Shown here: piece by piece, positions 1 through 9,465 of the stretch
Layout of the letters: each line of letters begins with the position of its first letter
Position numbering within the stretch: position 1 is the first letter of the stretch
From: CBDDLD01 sp965230605
Lineage (GTDB): Bacteria > Bacteroidota > Bacteroidia > Flavobacteriales > Flavobacteriaceae
Length of the DNA stretch: 64,000 nt
Reading direction: 5' to 3'
NCBI GenBank assembly: GCA_965230605.1
Contig: CBDDLD010000004.1
Location: 186,001 to 250,000 of the forward strand
Program-made: the position numbers and the translations under genes
Notes under the pieces: model-generated
What the model saw: only the letters and a program-made list of their open reading frames with translations
Databases searched by the model: none
What the model was told of the DNA's origin: nothing

Positions 1-1
1 T

Positions 2-1612
2 TTTGCTACAACTTTGGGAGTAAGTGCACCTTTTGCAGGAATTGGTGCTAACCCAGATCTTAATGATAGTAGCATGAACACAGCATGGGTATTTCCAGGT
101 GGTTTAGGACTACAAAGAGATTATTATGTAGACCAGGATAGCAAGACTAAAGAAATCAGAGGGCAATATGTAGATCATATTGCAAGAATGCTTCAGTTTA
201 TAGAGTATAGTGAAGCAGATGCTAAAGCTGCGGCATCTAAAATTCTTGACCTTGAAACACAATTAGCAACCCCTCGATTAGATAAAGTACAAAGTAGAGA
301 TATCCGTAATTTCAATAACCCAACGGCTTTAGGTGATCTTCAGGCAATGGCGCCTGCAATAAACTGGCAAAAGTTTATTGATGATATGGGTATTGAAAAG
401 AAACTAGATACCGTATTAGTGATGCAACCTAAGTATATGAAGTCCATGAACGATTTCTTGACGTCTACAAGTATCGATGACATTAAAACCTTAATGACAT
501 GGAGCACGTTAAATAATGCTGCTGGATTCTTGACAACAGACATGAATAAAGCCAATTGGGAGTTTTATAGCCAAACACTCCGCGGAGCAAAAGCTCAACG
601 TCCTGCTGAGGACAGAGCCTTAGGGACTGTTAATGGTACTGTAGGTGAGGCTATCGGTCAATTATATGTTCAGGCTAAATTCCCACCAGAAGCTAAAGAA
701 AAAGCTGAAAAAATGATTGCTAATGTGATCAAGGCTTTCCAAATCCGTATTGAGAAATTAGATTGGATGAGTGAAGAAACCAAAGCTAAAGCTATTGAAA
801 AGTTAGATAAGTTTACCGTTAAGATCGCTTACCCAGACGAATGGAGAGACTACTCTGAGATGATGGTGAAAGAAGGGAATAGCTATGCAGAAAATATGAT
901 GGCGGTAGGTGAGTGGAGCTTAAAAGAAAACTTATCTGAAATTAATGAGCCGGTAGATAAATCACGTTGGGGCATGTCACCGCAGACGGTTAATGCGTAT
1001 TTCAATCCTTTAAACAATGAAATCGTTTTCCCAGCGGCAATCTTACAACCCCCTTTCTATAACTACACAGCAGATGAAGCTGTAAACTATGGTGGTATAG
1101 GCGCAGTTATTGGCCATGAGATTTCTCATGCATTTGATGATTCTGGTGCACGTTTTGATGCAGATGGTAACGTAAATAACTGGTGGACACCAGAAGATCT
1201 TGAAGAGTTTACTAAAAGAGGAAATGCTTTAGTTGAACAATATGATGCTATTGAAGTTTTAGATAGCGTTTATATTAATGGTAAGTTCACATTAGGAGAA
1301 AACATTGGAGATTTAGGTGGTGTATTAGGAGCTTATGATGGACTACAATTATATTTTGACGAAAATGGAAGACCTGGTAAGATAGATGGATTTACGCCAG
1401 AGCAGCGTTTCTTTATGTCTTGGGCGACCGTATGGAGAACATTGATAAGAGAGGATGCGTTACGTACTCAAATAAAAACAGATCCACATTCTCCCGGAAG
1501 ATACAGAGCAACGCAACCACTTAAAAATGTTGATGCGTTCTATGAAGCGTTTGATATTAAAGAAGGTGATGCAATGTACTTACCACCAGAAAAGCGTGTA
1601 AGAATTTGGTAA
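2..1612 (+). CDS. M13 family zinc metallopeptidase (neprilysin/PepO-like), 5' end outside window
   Basis: This is the C-terminal part of an M13 peptidase. The reading frame is open from base 2, so the true start lies upstream; the family is usually about 670-690 residues and roughly 530 are present. The zinc site HEISH is visible at about residue 368 of the visible part, followed by the second zinc ligand region ENIGDLGG about 60 residues later. Both are hallmark M13 motifs. In bacteria these enzymes are normally exported and degrade peptides. The gene ends in its own terminator at 1634-1668. The family call is firm; the substrate is unknown. Confidence 0.93.
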   Translation, partial: FATTLGVSAPFAGIGANPDLNDSSMNTAWVFPGGLGLQRDYYVDQDSKTKEIRGQYVDHIARMLQFIEYSEADAKAAASKILDLETQLATPRLDKVQSRDIRNFNNPTALGDLQAMAPAINWQKFIDDMGIEKKLDTVLVMQPKYMKSMNDFLTSTSIDDIKTLMTWSTLNNAAGFLTTDMNKANWEFYSQTLRGAKAQRPAEDRALGTVNGTVGEAIGQLYVQAKFPPEAKEKAEKMIANVIKAFQIRIEKLDWMSEETKAKAIEKLDKFTVKIAYPDEWRDYSEMMVKEGNSYAENMMAVGEWSLKENLSEINEPVDKSRWGMSPQTVNAYFNPLNNEIVFPAAILQPPFYNYTADEAVNYGGIGAVIGHEISHAFDDSGARFDADGNVNNWWTPEDLEEFTKRGNALVEQYDAIEVLDSVYINGKFTLGENIGDLGGVLGAYDGLQLYFDENGRPGKIDGFTPEQRFFMSWATVWRTLIREDALRTQIKTDPHSPGRYRATQPLKNVDAFYEAFDIKEGDAMYLPPEKRVRIW

Positions 1613-1633
1613 TACAAGACCAATATATACAAA

Positions 1634-1668
1634 TAAAAAAGCCAGCTAAATGCTGGCTTTTTTATTTT
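1634..1668. terminator. Bidirectional rho-independent terminator
   Basis: The arms GCCAGC and GCTGGC enclose a 5-nt loop and are flanked by an A-run and a T-run, so the hairpin can work for both the M13 gene and the convergent TPR gene. Confidence 0.85.
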
Positions 1669-1683
1669 AAATTATCTAGGATT

Positions 1684-2370
1684 TTAGTTTTGAGCTTTTT
1701 TACTTTCAAGAGCTTCTCTACTCAACTTTGCCATATTAAAATTAGGATCAAGAGCTAAGGCGTCATTAACTAATTTTAAAGCCTGATCTAAATTTGCTGT
1801 TTGATTTTCTTTGAATAACACAATGCCTTTTAAGTAAAATAAAGCTGCCTTTAAAGGTGTTTGATAGGGTTGTTGTCTCTCATAAAACACACGTGTCATA
1901 TCATCTTTTACATTAGCCAAGCCATACTCAATTTTAGCTTTTGCACCAGCCAAATCATCTGTTTGTGCCATTAAATCAGCGATCTCATATGCTAATGCAG
2001 AATTTGGCTTTCTAGTAAATAATACGTTATAGTGATCAATGGCCATTTTGGGCTGATTTAGATTCTTCAGAGCTATGGCTTTAACTTCAACATTCATATC
2101 AGAATCCGTAGCATTTTTTTCAACACCAATGGTATTTAATGCTTGTAAATATTTGCCATCTGATACATATAAGTAAGCCAATGTATCTTTTCGTTCTGTG
2201 GAAGGTGCCAGAACATCTAAGTGGGTTAAAGCATTAATTACACCCTGAATATCACCTTGCTTTTTCATTTGCTTGTAAAAAGCTTCATAGTGCTTTATAA
2301 GATCATCGTTAGTTTGGGAAAATGCACCAACCGACATTATCATTAATACTGCAATTGTAATCTGTTTCAT
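1684..2370 (-). CDS. Secreted TPR-repeat protein
   Basis: The 228-residue protein starts with a typical signal peptide ending near GAFSQ. Most of the rest is helical repeat sequence of TPR type, with Leu/Ala/Tyr spacing and segments such as LALDPNFNMAKL near the C-terminus. It probably acts in the periplasm as a protein-interaction scaffold. It shares the terminator at 1634-1668 with the convergent peptidase gene. No specific partner can be read from the sequence. Confidence 0.75.
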   Translation of the reverse strand: MKQITIAVLMIMSVGAFSQTNDDLIKHYEAFYKQMKKQGDIQGVINALTHLDVLAPSTERKDTLAYLYVSDGKYLQALNTIGVEKNATDSDMNVEVKAIALKNLNQPKMAIDHYNVLFTRKPNSALAYEIADLMAQTDDLAGAKAKIEYGLANVKDDMTRVFYERQQPYQTPLKAALFYLKGIVLFKENQTANLDQALKLVNDALALDPNFNMAKLSREALESKKAQN

Positions 2371-2464
2371 TGTTCTATTGTATTTGCTATGTTATTAGGT
2401 CTTGATTTAGATGGGCTAAAACTATAAAAATTAATGATATAAGTTCTTAAAAAGATACTAATTT

Positions 2465-3274
2465 CTACAGCTGCTCTTTGAAACTATATCCCAAAAGTTG
2501 TACCAGTTTTGAAGTGTCGATGAGTTTCCCTACACTCTGCTGTTTAGTATTGTAGAGAGGCGTAGGAATGCCTAAAGCATTGCAAACATTAGTATAGTAA
2601 GATTGTTTATTAGGGTGATAAGGGTAGGCTAGATTAAAAGTAGAACCCCATATATCATTTGTAATAACAGTGGTAATAGCAGTAATAGCATCTAGTTTAT
2701 GAATGAGGTTGACCGGAGCTTCACCGTTTTTTAATTCTGTTTTTCCCGACAAGAATCTGGCTGGATGTCTTTGGTCATCAAATAAACCAGACATGCGTAT
2801 AATTGTAGTTTTAAAAGGAGAGGTCTGCTTTAGAAATTGTTCAATTTCTATGAGCTGTTTTGCATTTATAGAGGTGCCATTTGGAGGGATGTCATCATTG
2901 ATAATTGCAAAAGGAAAAACATCCTCATAAACTGAAGTTGAACTAATAAAAAGCACGTTTGTTAAGCCTTCATGTTTAATATACCTAGTTAAACTTTGGA
3001 TTTCAGATACATGGTTTTTCTCCGGATTTCTTCTCAATCCCGGAGGAATATTGATAATCATGGTACCACTTCCAGATAAAAATCCTGAAATATCGCCAGT
3101 AATGGTGCCATTATCAAGTGTAATCACATAAGGACTAACTCCATTAGATTTCAATATGTCTACTTTCGATGAACTGGTTGTAGACCCCTTTATAGTATAA
3201 CCCAACTCATGAAGCTGTTTGGCTAAAGGTAAGCCTAACCAGCCACAACCAATAATGCTGATTTGTTTATTCAA
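2465..3274 (-). CDS. NAD(P)-binding epimerase/reductase, YeeZ-like SDR
   Basis: The N-terminus carries the dinucleotide-binding turn GCGWLG directly after a first beta strand, as in extended short-chain dehydrogenases and the YeeZ group. About 269 residues is normal for that group. A SISSTSVYE-like segment (FISSTSVYE) matches the active-site Ser/Tyr region only loosely. The start is TTG and overlaps the stop of the upstream M28 peptidase gene by 8 nt (TTGAATAA), implying translational coupling. The substrate is unknown. Confidence 0.78.
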   Translation of the reverse strand: MNKQISIIGCGWLGLPLAKQLHELGYTIKGSTTSSSKVDILKSNGVSPYVITLDNGTITGDISGFLSGSGTMIINIPPGLRRNPEKNHVSEIQSLTRYIKHEGLTNVLFISSTSVYEDVFPFAIINDDIPPNGTSINAKQLIEIEQFLKQTSPFKTTIIRMSGLFDDQRHPARFLSGKTELKNGEAPVNLIHKLDAITAITTVITNDIWGSTFNLAYPYHPNKQSYYTNVCNALGIPTPLYNTKQQSVGKLIDTSKLVQLLGYSFKEQL

Positions 3275-5564
3275 TTGCGATGCTCTTTTTCACAATTACC
3301 GCATCATTAAGTATAAATGGTTTTGGTATCATATCTGCCGGACGTCTTGGAACTTTTAGCAGAGGATGGTCAATAAGGTCAAAAGAAGATTCATAAATCT
3401 CCATGGTTGTTTTCTGATCTGCTGGAACTGAAAACTCAAGATCAATGGAATTCCCATCAGGAACGTAATATGTAAAAAGCCTATTACGCCATCGGTTTCC
3501 GAATGCGGTTTTAGATTTACCACTTTTTTTGATATCCAAACCATTTATCTTACAGTCATAGTAGACATTTGTAGTGTCTGAAAATACCTCTATACGGCTC
3601 ACCTGACGTTGTGAAGCCATATACAATCTTAGATGACGTTTATCATCAATAATGGAATCAAATAAAATTTCAAATGTAGGTTGAGGAATGTTTCTAGCTT
3701 CTGCTTTTCTACTATAAGTGAATTGTGTATTGTACTTACTTCCAATAGTATTCTTGTTTAATGCCTTATCGTCTTTCGGATCATCAGACAGATAGGCTTT
3801 AGTCCATGGGTCTAACAAATTATCATATGTTGCCCAAATAGCGGTGCTGTCATCAGCGTTTAAAACATAAACTAGGCTATTAGGTTTTGGTCGTTTTTCA
3901 TTAAAACTGGATTGGAAATGTGCAGTAATAAAAAATACGAAACTGATTGTAAAGCATAAATACGCCCATCTGTTTTTATGCCTGAAATATGAAAAAACAG
4001 GAACTGTAAGTGAAAATATTAAGGTTACTAATAGTGTTGATGCTACGATTAGACCAAGTCCTAATCCTACAGGAAACATTTTTACAAAAGGCGACATAAT
4101 TAGCAGTACCGGAAGAGATAAGAATGTTAAAAGGTAAAGATTAGACTTATGTTGGCGTGTTATCACAAAAAGTGTAATAAGCGCAAATATTACAGGGATA
4201 ATAAAGAAACTAGCCCCTTTTAATTTGAAAGCGAATGCGCCACATAGAATCAACCAAAAGAATATAGGAGCCACCAACAAGTTTCCGGCATTTTTAGGCT
4301 TATGGAATTTATGATAAACAAATAGACAAATGCCAATAGCTAAGAATGCAAAAGCCCAGATATAGGCATGTCCATTGTAGGTGAACCCATGAAGGATCTC
4401 ATCATATCCGGGATATATAGCTTTTAAAAGTACCCATCCCAAATACCCGACAGCGACATTAACTACAAGGGCTATTAAAAACGGTAAAAACCCTTTACCC
4501 ATTTCAGGAAGTGTTAACCTACTTTTTTTAATTCCGTAATAGATTAAAAATAGGAAAACCAATACGGAGAGTATAAACATGGGGAATATTAATGAAAACG
4601 GATAAGTGACTGTCTTAAATAGTGGCATATTAAAATAGATGTCGTCACTTTCACTTTTCATATTATTCAGATTCGCATCCGCGAAATAGTGTAAAGTTGA
4701 CATCATATAATTAGCCTGATGTGCCAACGTGGTTCGGTCTAGCCGTTCGTAGGTGTCCAAAGCAGTGTGATAATCGAAATGATCATCTATAAACGCAAAA
4801 TTAAAACCTTCAATATCACCGTCTTCTCTAAAACGTGTGAGATCAGTATCGTTTGGTAATAGCTTATAAATACTATAAGCTAATGAGTTAGCTACCGGAT
4901 AATCTGGGTTGGCCTCAACAAATCCCTTCATCATATTTCTATTACCACCATTGGTTTCTATAAGCATATAACTAGGTCCGCCACTTCCTCTGGCTTCAAA
5001 ATTTAGAACAAGACCAACATCTTTGGCCCAAGGGTGTTTATTTACAAAAAGATCTGCACCATTCAATCCTAATTCTTCAGCATCGCTTATTAAAACAATG
5101 ATATCATTCTTAGGTTTTTTGCCACTTTCTAAATAAGCACGTAATCCCTCTAAAATAGTTACCACACCAGACCCCGCATCACTAGCACCATAGGACGAAT
5201 GCGGGCTACTATCATAATGGGTTAACACCATTAATGCTTTGCTACTGTCTGACCCTTCAATCCTAGCCAAGATATTTCTCGGTTTGGTCATATTACCCCA
5301 TTTGCTAATGCTATAACCTTCTTGAATTTCAACAGTTAACCCTAAGGCTTCTAATTGCTTAACGATGTAGCCTCTAACGCTAGCATGTGCATTATTTCCA
5401 ACAAAGTGAGGAGCTTTGGATATAACATCTAAGTGAGATAAAGCACGTTCAACAGAAAATGAAGCCTTGTCTTTAGCTTTAGGAACCGAACTTGGTTTTA
5501 ATGCTGAAAAACTGAGGTATACCGATAGAATGAGTACTAATAGTACAATGGATTTTTTTAGCAT
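3267..5564 (-). CDS. Membrane-anchored M28 zinc aminopeptidase
   Basis: An N-terminal hydrophobic anchor is followed by an M28 peptidase domain at about residues 35-310. Metal-binding segments are visible: LTHYDS, GASDAGSG, SDAEELGL with the catalytic Glu pair, and a late His in DYHTALDT. Residues of about 320-560 hold a set of hydrophobic segments (about eight to nine TM helices), then a soluble C-terminal domain. This architecture resembles yeast vacuolar membrane protease-like M28 proteins. It probably trims peptides at the cell envelope. The downstream epimerase gene overlaps it by 8 nt. Confidence 0.88.
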   Translation of the reverse strand: MLKKSIVLLVLILSVYLSFSALKPSSVPKAKDKASFSVERALSHLDVISKAPHFVGNNAHASVRGYIVKQLEALGLTVEIQEGYSISKWGNMTKPRNILARIEGSDSSKALMVLTHYDSSPHSSYGASDAGSGVVTILEGLRAYLESGKKPKNDIIVLISDAEELGLNGADLFVNKHPWAKDVGLVLNFEARGSGGPSYMLIETNGGNRNMMKGFVEANPDYPVANSLAYSIYKLLPNDTDLTRFREDGDIEGFNFAFIDDHFDYHTALDTYERLDRTTLAHQANYMMSTLHYFADANLNNMKSESDDIYFNMPLFKTVTYPFSLIFPMFILSVLVFLFLIYYGIKKSRLTLPEMGKGFLPFLIALVVNVAVGYLGWVLLKAIYPGYDEILHGFTYNGHAYIWAFAFLAIGICLFVYHKFHKPKNAGNLLVAPIFFWLILCGAFAFKLKGASFFIIPVIFALITLFVITRQHKSNLYLLTFLSLPVLLIMSPFVKMFPVGLGLGLIVASTLLVTLIFSLTVPVFSYFRHKNRWAYLCFTISFVFFITAHFQSSFNEKRPKPNSLVYVLNADDSTAIWATYDNLLDPWTKAYLSDDPKDDKALNKNTIGSKYNTQFTYSRKAEARNIPQPTFEILFDSIIDDKRHLRLYMASQRQVSRIEVFSDTTNVYYDCKINGLDIKKSGKSKTAFGNRWRNRLFTYYVPDGNSIDLEFSVPADQKTTMEIYESSFDLIDHPLLKVPRRPADMIPKPFILNDAVIVKKSIAIE

Positions 5565-5672
5565 AATTTTGATGGTGTTAGTTGATATCTAAAAATACAA
5601 AATAATATCTCTATTGCTTAAGTGTTTAATTTTCAGTAACTTTAAAAAGAATCATACTAAATAATTAAAATC

Positions 5673-6161
5673 ATGGGTATTAAAAGTTTTCAAGGTGCTC
5701 GTAAGCAACAAGCTCAGAGTACGGTTGCCTCTGCTCCATTAAAAGTTAAAGACTACATGACAACGAACCTCATAACTTTTAGACCTGAACAATCGGTGCA
5801 AGAAGTTGTAGAAGCGTTGATAAAGTTTAAGATCTCCGGGGGACCAGTAGTTAATGAGAAGAAAGAACTTGTGGGGATTATTTCTGAAGGAGATTGTCTA
5901 AAACAATTAAGTGAGAGTCGTTATTACAATATGCCATTAGAACATGATAATGTCGAAAAGCGTATGGCTACAAATGTTGAAACCATAGATGGTAACATGG
6001 ATGTGTTTGATGCAGCAAATAAGTTTTTGAACTCTAAGCGACGTCGTTTTCCTATTGTAGAAAATGGAAAACTGGTAGGGCAGATCAGTCAGAAAGATAT
6101 TTTAAAGGCTGCCCTTCAACTTAAAGGCCAGAATTGGAATAGTACTGTCAAGGGCGTTTAG
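5673..6161 (+). CDS. CBS-domain protein
   Basis: Two tandem CBS domains occupy about residues 25-150 of 162. Each begins with a V..YMTTNLITF or KRMATNVETI type segment and ends with a G.ISE/G.ISQ.D motif. Such stand-alone CBS pairs bind adenine nucleotides and often act as energy-state sensors. The gene is preceded by a short AT-rich promoter region divergent from the M28 gene. Its stop overlaps the convergent zinc-ribbon gene by 4 nt. Confidence 0.88.
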   Translation: MGIKSFQGARKQQAQSTVASAPLKVKDYMTTNLITFRPEQSVQEVVEALIKFKISGGPVVNEKKELVGIISEGDCLKQLSESRYYNMPLEHDNVEKRMATNVETIDGNMDVFDAANKFLNSKRRRFPIVENGKLVGQISQKDILKAALQLKGQNWNSTVKGV

Positions 6162-6508
6162 CGCTCGCGTTTTACCAAAGCATAATAATCGCCTTCTAAA
6201 GGAAGGTAACCTTGGTCATACACAAAATAGTATACCGTACCGGCCTTTGTGGTATAGATACTTGTAAAGTAATTAAAATCGAACCCTTGTTCTATAAGCT
6301 TTGCTCTAGAGACTTTGGTTTTTTGGTGTGGATTCAATCCCTCTAAAATGCGATAGTTTTTACGCAGTCTGTTATTGGTATTTCTGATGAGGTTCTTAGA
6401 ATCTTTATTAATTCGGTTGTTATAGGTGTTTCTACAGCCATCATTGCAGAACTTCTTGTCTATTCTACCTACAATCTTTTCCCCACATTCAAGACATTGT
6501 TTTTGCAT
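6158..6508 (-). CDS. Small zinc-ribbon protein
   Basis: The 116-residue protein opens with CLECG and then KFCNDGCR, two Cys pairs that should form a zinc ribbon of the kind seen in DUF2116-like proteins. The rest is basic and rich in Arg/Asn, suggesting nucleic-acid binding. It overlaps the upstream GNAT gene by 20 nt, so the two are probably co-translated. The exact function is unknown. Confidence 0.7.
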   Translation of the reverse strand: MQKQCLECGEKIVGRIDKKFCNDGCRNTYNNRINKDSKNLIRNTNNRLRKNYRILEGLNPHQKTKVSRAKLIEQGFDFNYFTSIYTTKAGTVYYFVYDQGYLPLEGDYYALVKRER

Positions 6509-7043
6509 AATCTTCTTTTTTTAATTCGTACCAGGCAATCTTAGCGCCGCCATGGTATATAAAATGATTTACAAATTTTAAACCGATTTTCTGAAGCACC
6601 TTATTAGAGGCTATATTCTCTACTTCAGCGGCACCATACATAGTGTCAATATTAAGAACATTAAAACCATATTTTAAAGTTTCAAAGGAGGACTCAGAGG
6701 CATAGCCTTTACCCCAATATTTTGGTAAAAAGCGATACCCAATATCATAAAAATCAGTATACCCGTTTAAAGCTTCTTTTTCACCGGCATTCATTTTTAT
6801 ACCTGACCAGCCAATAAAATCGCCAGTTGCTTTTTCAATGGCCACCCATCGCCCTATACCATGATTTCTATATTGCTCAAGAATATAGGCTACATAATCT
6901 TCGGCCTGTTTTTTAGTAGTGAGCGGAGTGTTCCCTAAATACTTATGGACTAGAGGATCGGAATCTAATTCGAAAATATGATCCACATCGGCCATGGTAA
7001 ATGCTCTTAATATTAAGCGCTCAGTTTCTGCGTATATATTCAT
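6489..7043 (-). CDS. GNAT N-acetyltransferase (RimJ/RimL type)
   Basis: The protein (184 residues) begins with the ETERLILRAF segment typical of RimJ/RimL-like GNATs. An acetyl-CoA-binding region follows as YWGKGYASES at about residue 110, then a late N.AS..VL.K.G segment (NIASNKVLQKIG). The substrate is unknown. It sits 3 nt downstream of the DinB gene and overlaps the next gene, so it belongs to a four-gene minus-strand cluster. Confidence 0.88.
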   Translation of the reverse strand: MNIYAETERLILRAFTMADVDHIFELDSDPLVHKYLGNTPLTTKKQAEDYVAYILEQYRNHGIGRWVAIEKATGDFIGWSGIKMNAGEKEALNGYTDFYDIGYRFLPKYWGKGYASESSFETLKYGFNVLNIDTMYGAAEVENIASNKVLQKIGLKFVNHFIYHGGAKIAWYELKKEDYAKTMS

Positions 7044-7046
7044 AAC

Positions 7047-7571
7047 TTATTTAGATACAATTGGAATATATGCTTGCCAGGGCCCAATCTGATCTTTGTA
7101 TTGTTTCGCCATTACTCTTGCAATTTGTGCCATATGCCCCAGATCGTGTACGACCCATGTCGATAGTAAATTCTTTAAAGTAACTTCGCCCAACGAAGGA
7201 TGAATAGCTTTAAGCTGGTACTGATCTTCAGTGATCTGTAATGCTTTTAAATACTTTAAATTCTTTTCGCGCAATTCTGAAAATGTATTTAGCAATTCTG
7301 ATAAAGTTTTTCCTTTAGAGGCTTCAAACTGCGCAAAACGATCAAAAGGGGAGAAGGTCTTGTTGTCAGAATCGCCTAAAATGATATCTAATCTAGCGAT
7401 CCAATCTGTTTTTTCACCATGAATTAAATGACCAACAATATCAAAAGCGCTCCAGGACTCTCCACCTTCATTACAATGAATCCACTCATCAGACAAGTTG
7501 CTTAGGTATGCTTCTAGTGTCTTGGGCGTTTGTTCTAATATTTCTATGGCCTGTTGTACGTTGTATTCCAT
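7047..7571 (-). CDS. DinB-family four-helix protein
   Basis: The 174 residues contain the DinB/YfiT pattern of metal-binding histidines: one in DIVGHLIHGEK at about residue 50 and two in VVHDLGHMAQIAR at about residue 140. Such proteins are putative metal-dependent thiol transferases or damage-response proteins. It is first or second in a tight minus-strand cluster with the GIY-YIG, GNAT and zinc-ribbon genes. Confidence 0.88.
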   Translation of the reverse strand: MEYNVQQAIEILEQTPKTLEAYLSNLSDEWIHCNEGGESWSAFDIVGHLIHGEKTDWIARLDIILGDSDNKTFSPFDRFAQFEASKGKTLSELLNTFSELREKNLKYLKALQITEDQYQLKAIHPSLGEVTLKNLLSTWVVHDLGHMAQIARVMAKQYKDQIGPWQAYIPIVSK

Positions 7572-7584
7572 TTCACATTATATA

Positions 7585-7935
7585 TTAATTGTACCAAACC
7601 GCATAACGTTGTCGCCTTAATTCTAAGGCTAAGGTTTCTTCCATTTTTAGTGCAGCTTCTCTAGTGGGCAGAGGATCGATATGATTGTATAGGCTCGGCC
7701 TCAAATATAAACCATATTTCTGTACAATGCTTGAGGCAATATTATATCCTTTTTTATTCCGGTAACCGGTCTTATGTTGCATAAACCGTTCTTTCGGCGT
7801 TTTACTGGTCATCCCCACATACAGGCATTGTAGGACACCATTAAACTGTGGATTAGCTGCTCTGAATCGGGCATGTTCGGTAAACACTTTTTTAGAAAGC
7901 TCTACGACGTAAATTCTATATTGGGGTCTGGGCAT
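7585..7935 (-). CDS. GIY-YIG nuclease-like protein
   Basis: The 116 residues fit a minimal GIY-YIG fold. The RIYVVEL and CLYVGMT strands correspond to GIY and YIG. A basic segment TPKERFMQHKTG carries the expected Arg, and a late helix EAALKMEETLALELRR carries the Glu that would bind metal. Length is right for a stand-alone domain. It ends 13 nt before the DinB start, so they may be co-transcribed. Whether it is an active nuclease is unknown. Confidence 0.72.
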   Translation of the reverse strand: MPRPQYRIYVVELSKKVFTEHARFRAANPQFNGVLQCLYVGMTSKTPKERFMQHKTGYRNKKGYNIASSIVQKYGLYLRPSLYNHIDPLPTREAALKMEETLALELRRQRYAVWYN

Positions 7936-7986
7936 GATTTATAACTTATGATAACAATAATATAGGGATCTATATACTATTTTACA

Positions 7987-8451
7987 CTATTCAATACTCT
8001 TATAAGAAAAGTTGACTTTTAATTCTTCTAAGGCTCTAAATAAGTGCTTTTTTATAAATATTTTGTTTGCTCCCATTTGTATAGCATAGTCGCCATCATC
8101 ATAGGGGACTATATTAAAATCAAATGTAGCACTATCTATATTCTTCTTACCTGTTTCAATATGACAAAAACAATCTCTAAAAACCCTAATTAAATCCGTA
8201 ACATCATATATATCAAGACCCTCGTCTCTTCTCACATCATCGCTAAAAGAAACTCTTTTGGAAAAAATCTCAGATTTTTTTGTTAAATCCCTCATTATAA
8301 TAAAGATCTCAATTATTACAGATTTAAAAAACACATTCTCAAACATATTATTATAGTCATTTAAAATACCAGTATCAATTAATTTTTGTACTCGTTCTAT
8401 ATTCATATGAATAGTCGCTTGTTGACGAAAATTTAACTCAGATTCACTCAT
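7987..8451 (-). CDS. HEPN-like hypothetical protein
   Basis: I do not recognise this 154-residue protein by family. It is helical, with a hydrophobic helix around FKSVIIEIFIIMRDL. It contains R-DCFC-H at about residue 90, which matches the Rx4H signature of HEPN ribonuclease domains, preceded by a polar helix. HEPN proteins are common RNases in toxin and phage-defence loci. It is divergent from the IS1595-type transposase and shares an inverted repeat with it at 8475-8502. Function as a toxin is only inferred. Confidence 0.5.
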   Translation of the reverse strand: MSESELNFRQQATIHMNIERVQKLIDTGILNDYNNMFENVFFKSVIIEIFIIMRDLTKKSEIFSKRVSFSDDVRRDEGLDIYDVTDLIRVFRDCFCHIETGKKNIDSATFDFNIVPYDDGDYAIQMGANKIFIKKHLFRALEELKVNFSYKSIE

Positions 8452-8474
8452 TATATTAATTTTTTAGAATTTAA

Positions 8475-8502
8475 TTACACTAAATAATTTTTATTTGTGT
8501 AA
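8475..8502. promoter_or_regulatory. Inverted repeat between HEPN-like and transposase genes
   Basis: TTACAC and GTGTAA form the outer arms, and AAATAA/TTATTT nearly continue the symmetry with one unpaired base. It lies in the 87-bp divergent intergenic region, a typical place for an operator. Confidence 0.5.
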
Positions 8503-8510
8503 ATATCTAC

Positions 8511-8518
8511 TATATTTG
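8511..8518 (+). promoter_or_regulatory. -7 promoter element of the transposase gene
   Basis: TATATTTG matches the Bacteroidota TAnnTTTG element exactly and lies 20 nt before the transposase ATG. A clear -33 element at the usual spacing was not seen. Confidence 0.5.
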
Positions 8519-8538
8519 TAATATAGATTGATATAACT

Positions 8539-9465
8539 ATGTTCAACAAAGAAGTAAAATCAATAATGGACTTAGTACAGGCGTTCCCAGACGAACAATC
8601 CTGTATCGACCACTTGGAGATACTAAGATGGAATGGCAACGTTGTAAGTCCTTTTGATGCTACTTCAAAAGTCTATAATTGTAAGGGGAATAAATACAAA
8701 TGTAAGAATACTGGTAAATACTTCAATGTGAAGACGGATACTATTTTTGATAATACTAAAATAGATCTTAGAAAATGGTTTATGGCTATTTGGTTAGTTA
8801 CTTCACATAAAAAGGGCATTTCTAGCTTACAATTAGGGCGTGATTTAGGCATAACTCAAAAGTCAGCATGGTTTATGTTGCAACGTATTAGAAACTGTTT
8901 CGGACTAGATAAAGATGATAAAGAAAAGCTACAGGGTGAAGTTGAGATAGACGAAACTTATGTAGGTGGTAAATCTTCAAACAGAAGTGCAAAGGTTAGA
9001 GCGGACAAATCAGAAGAAACAAAAGAAAAGTATAAGAAATCAGCCGTTTTAGGAATGGTTGAACGTGATGGCGATGTTAGAGCAATACATGTTGTTGACG
9101 CAACAGAATTATCTTTAGTACCACCAATAGTAAATAACATTTCATTTGATGCTAAGATATATTCGGACGAATTGAGGTCATACAGTAAGTTAGAACGAGT
9201 TTACGACCACCAAACAGTTAAGCACGGACAAGGCGAGTATGTAAGAGGGAGAGTATCTACAAACTCAATAGAGAGCTTTTGGGCGTTATTAAAAAGAGGT
9301 ATTTACGGGATCTATCATTTTACTTCTAAAAAGCATTTGCAACTTTACGTTGATGAGTTTGTGTTTAGATATAACACAAGAAAAGGAACTGAGGGACAAA
9401 GATTTAATTTACTTTTACAAAACATTGAAAACAGAATTACATATACAGAATTGATAAATGGCTAA
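8539..9465 (+). mobile_element. IS1595-family (ISXO2-like) transposase gene
   Basis: The 308-residue protein has an N-terminal Cys-containing ribbon (CKGNKYKCKNTGKYF) and an HTH-like segment LGRDLGITQKSAWFMLQRIR. The ISXO2-like catalytic core is visible: EIDETYVGG at about residue 135, YSDELRSY near 207 and NSIESFWALLKRG near 243, with terminal YVDEFVFRYNTR. Length and motifs are those of an intact enzyme. The downstream P63C gene overlaps by 8 nt (ATGGCTAA). I could not find convincing terminal inverted repeats, so the element boundaries are open. Confidence 0.92.
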
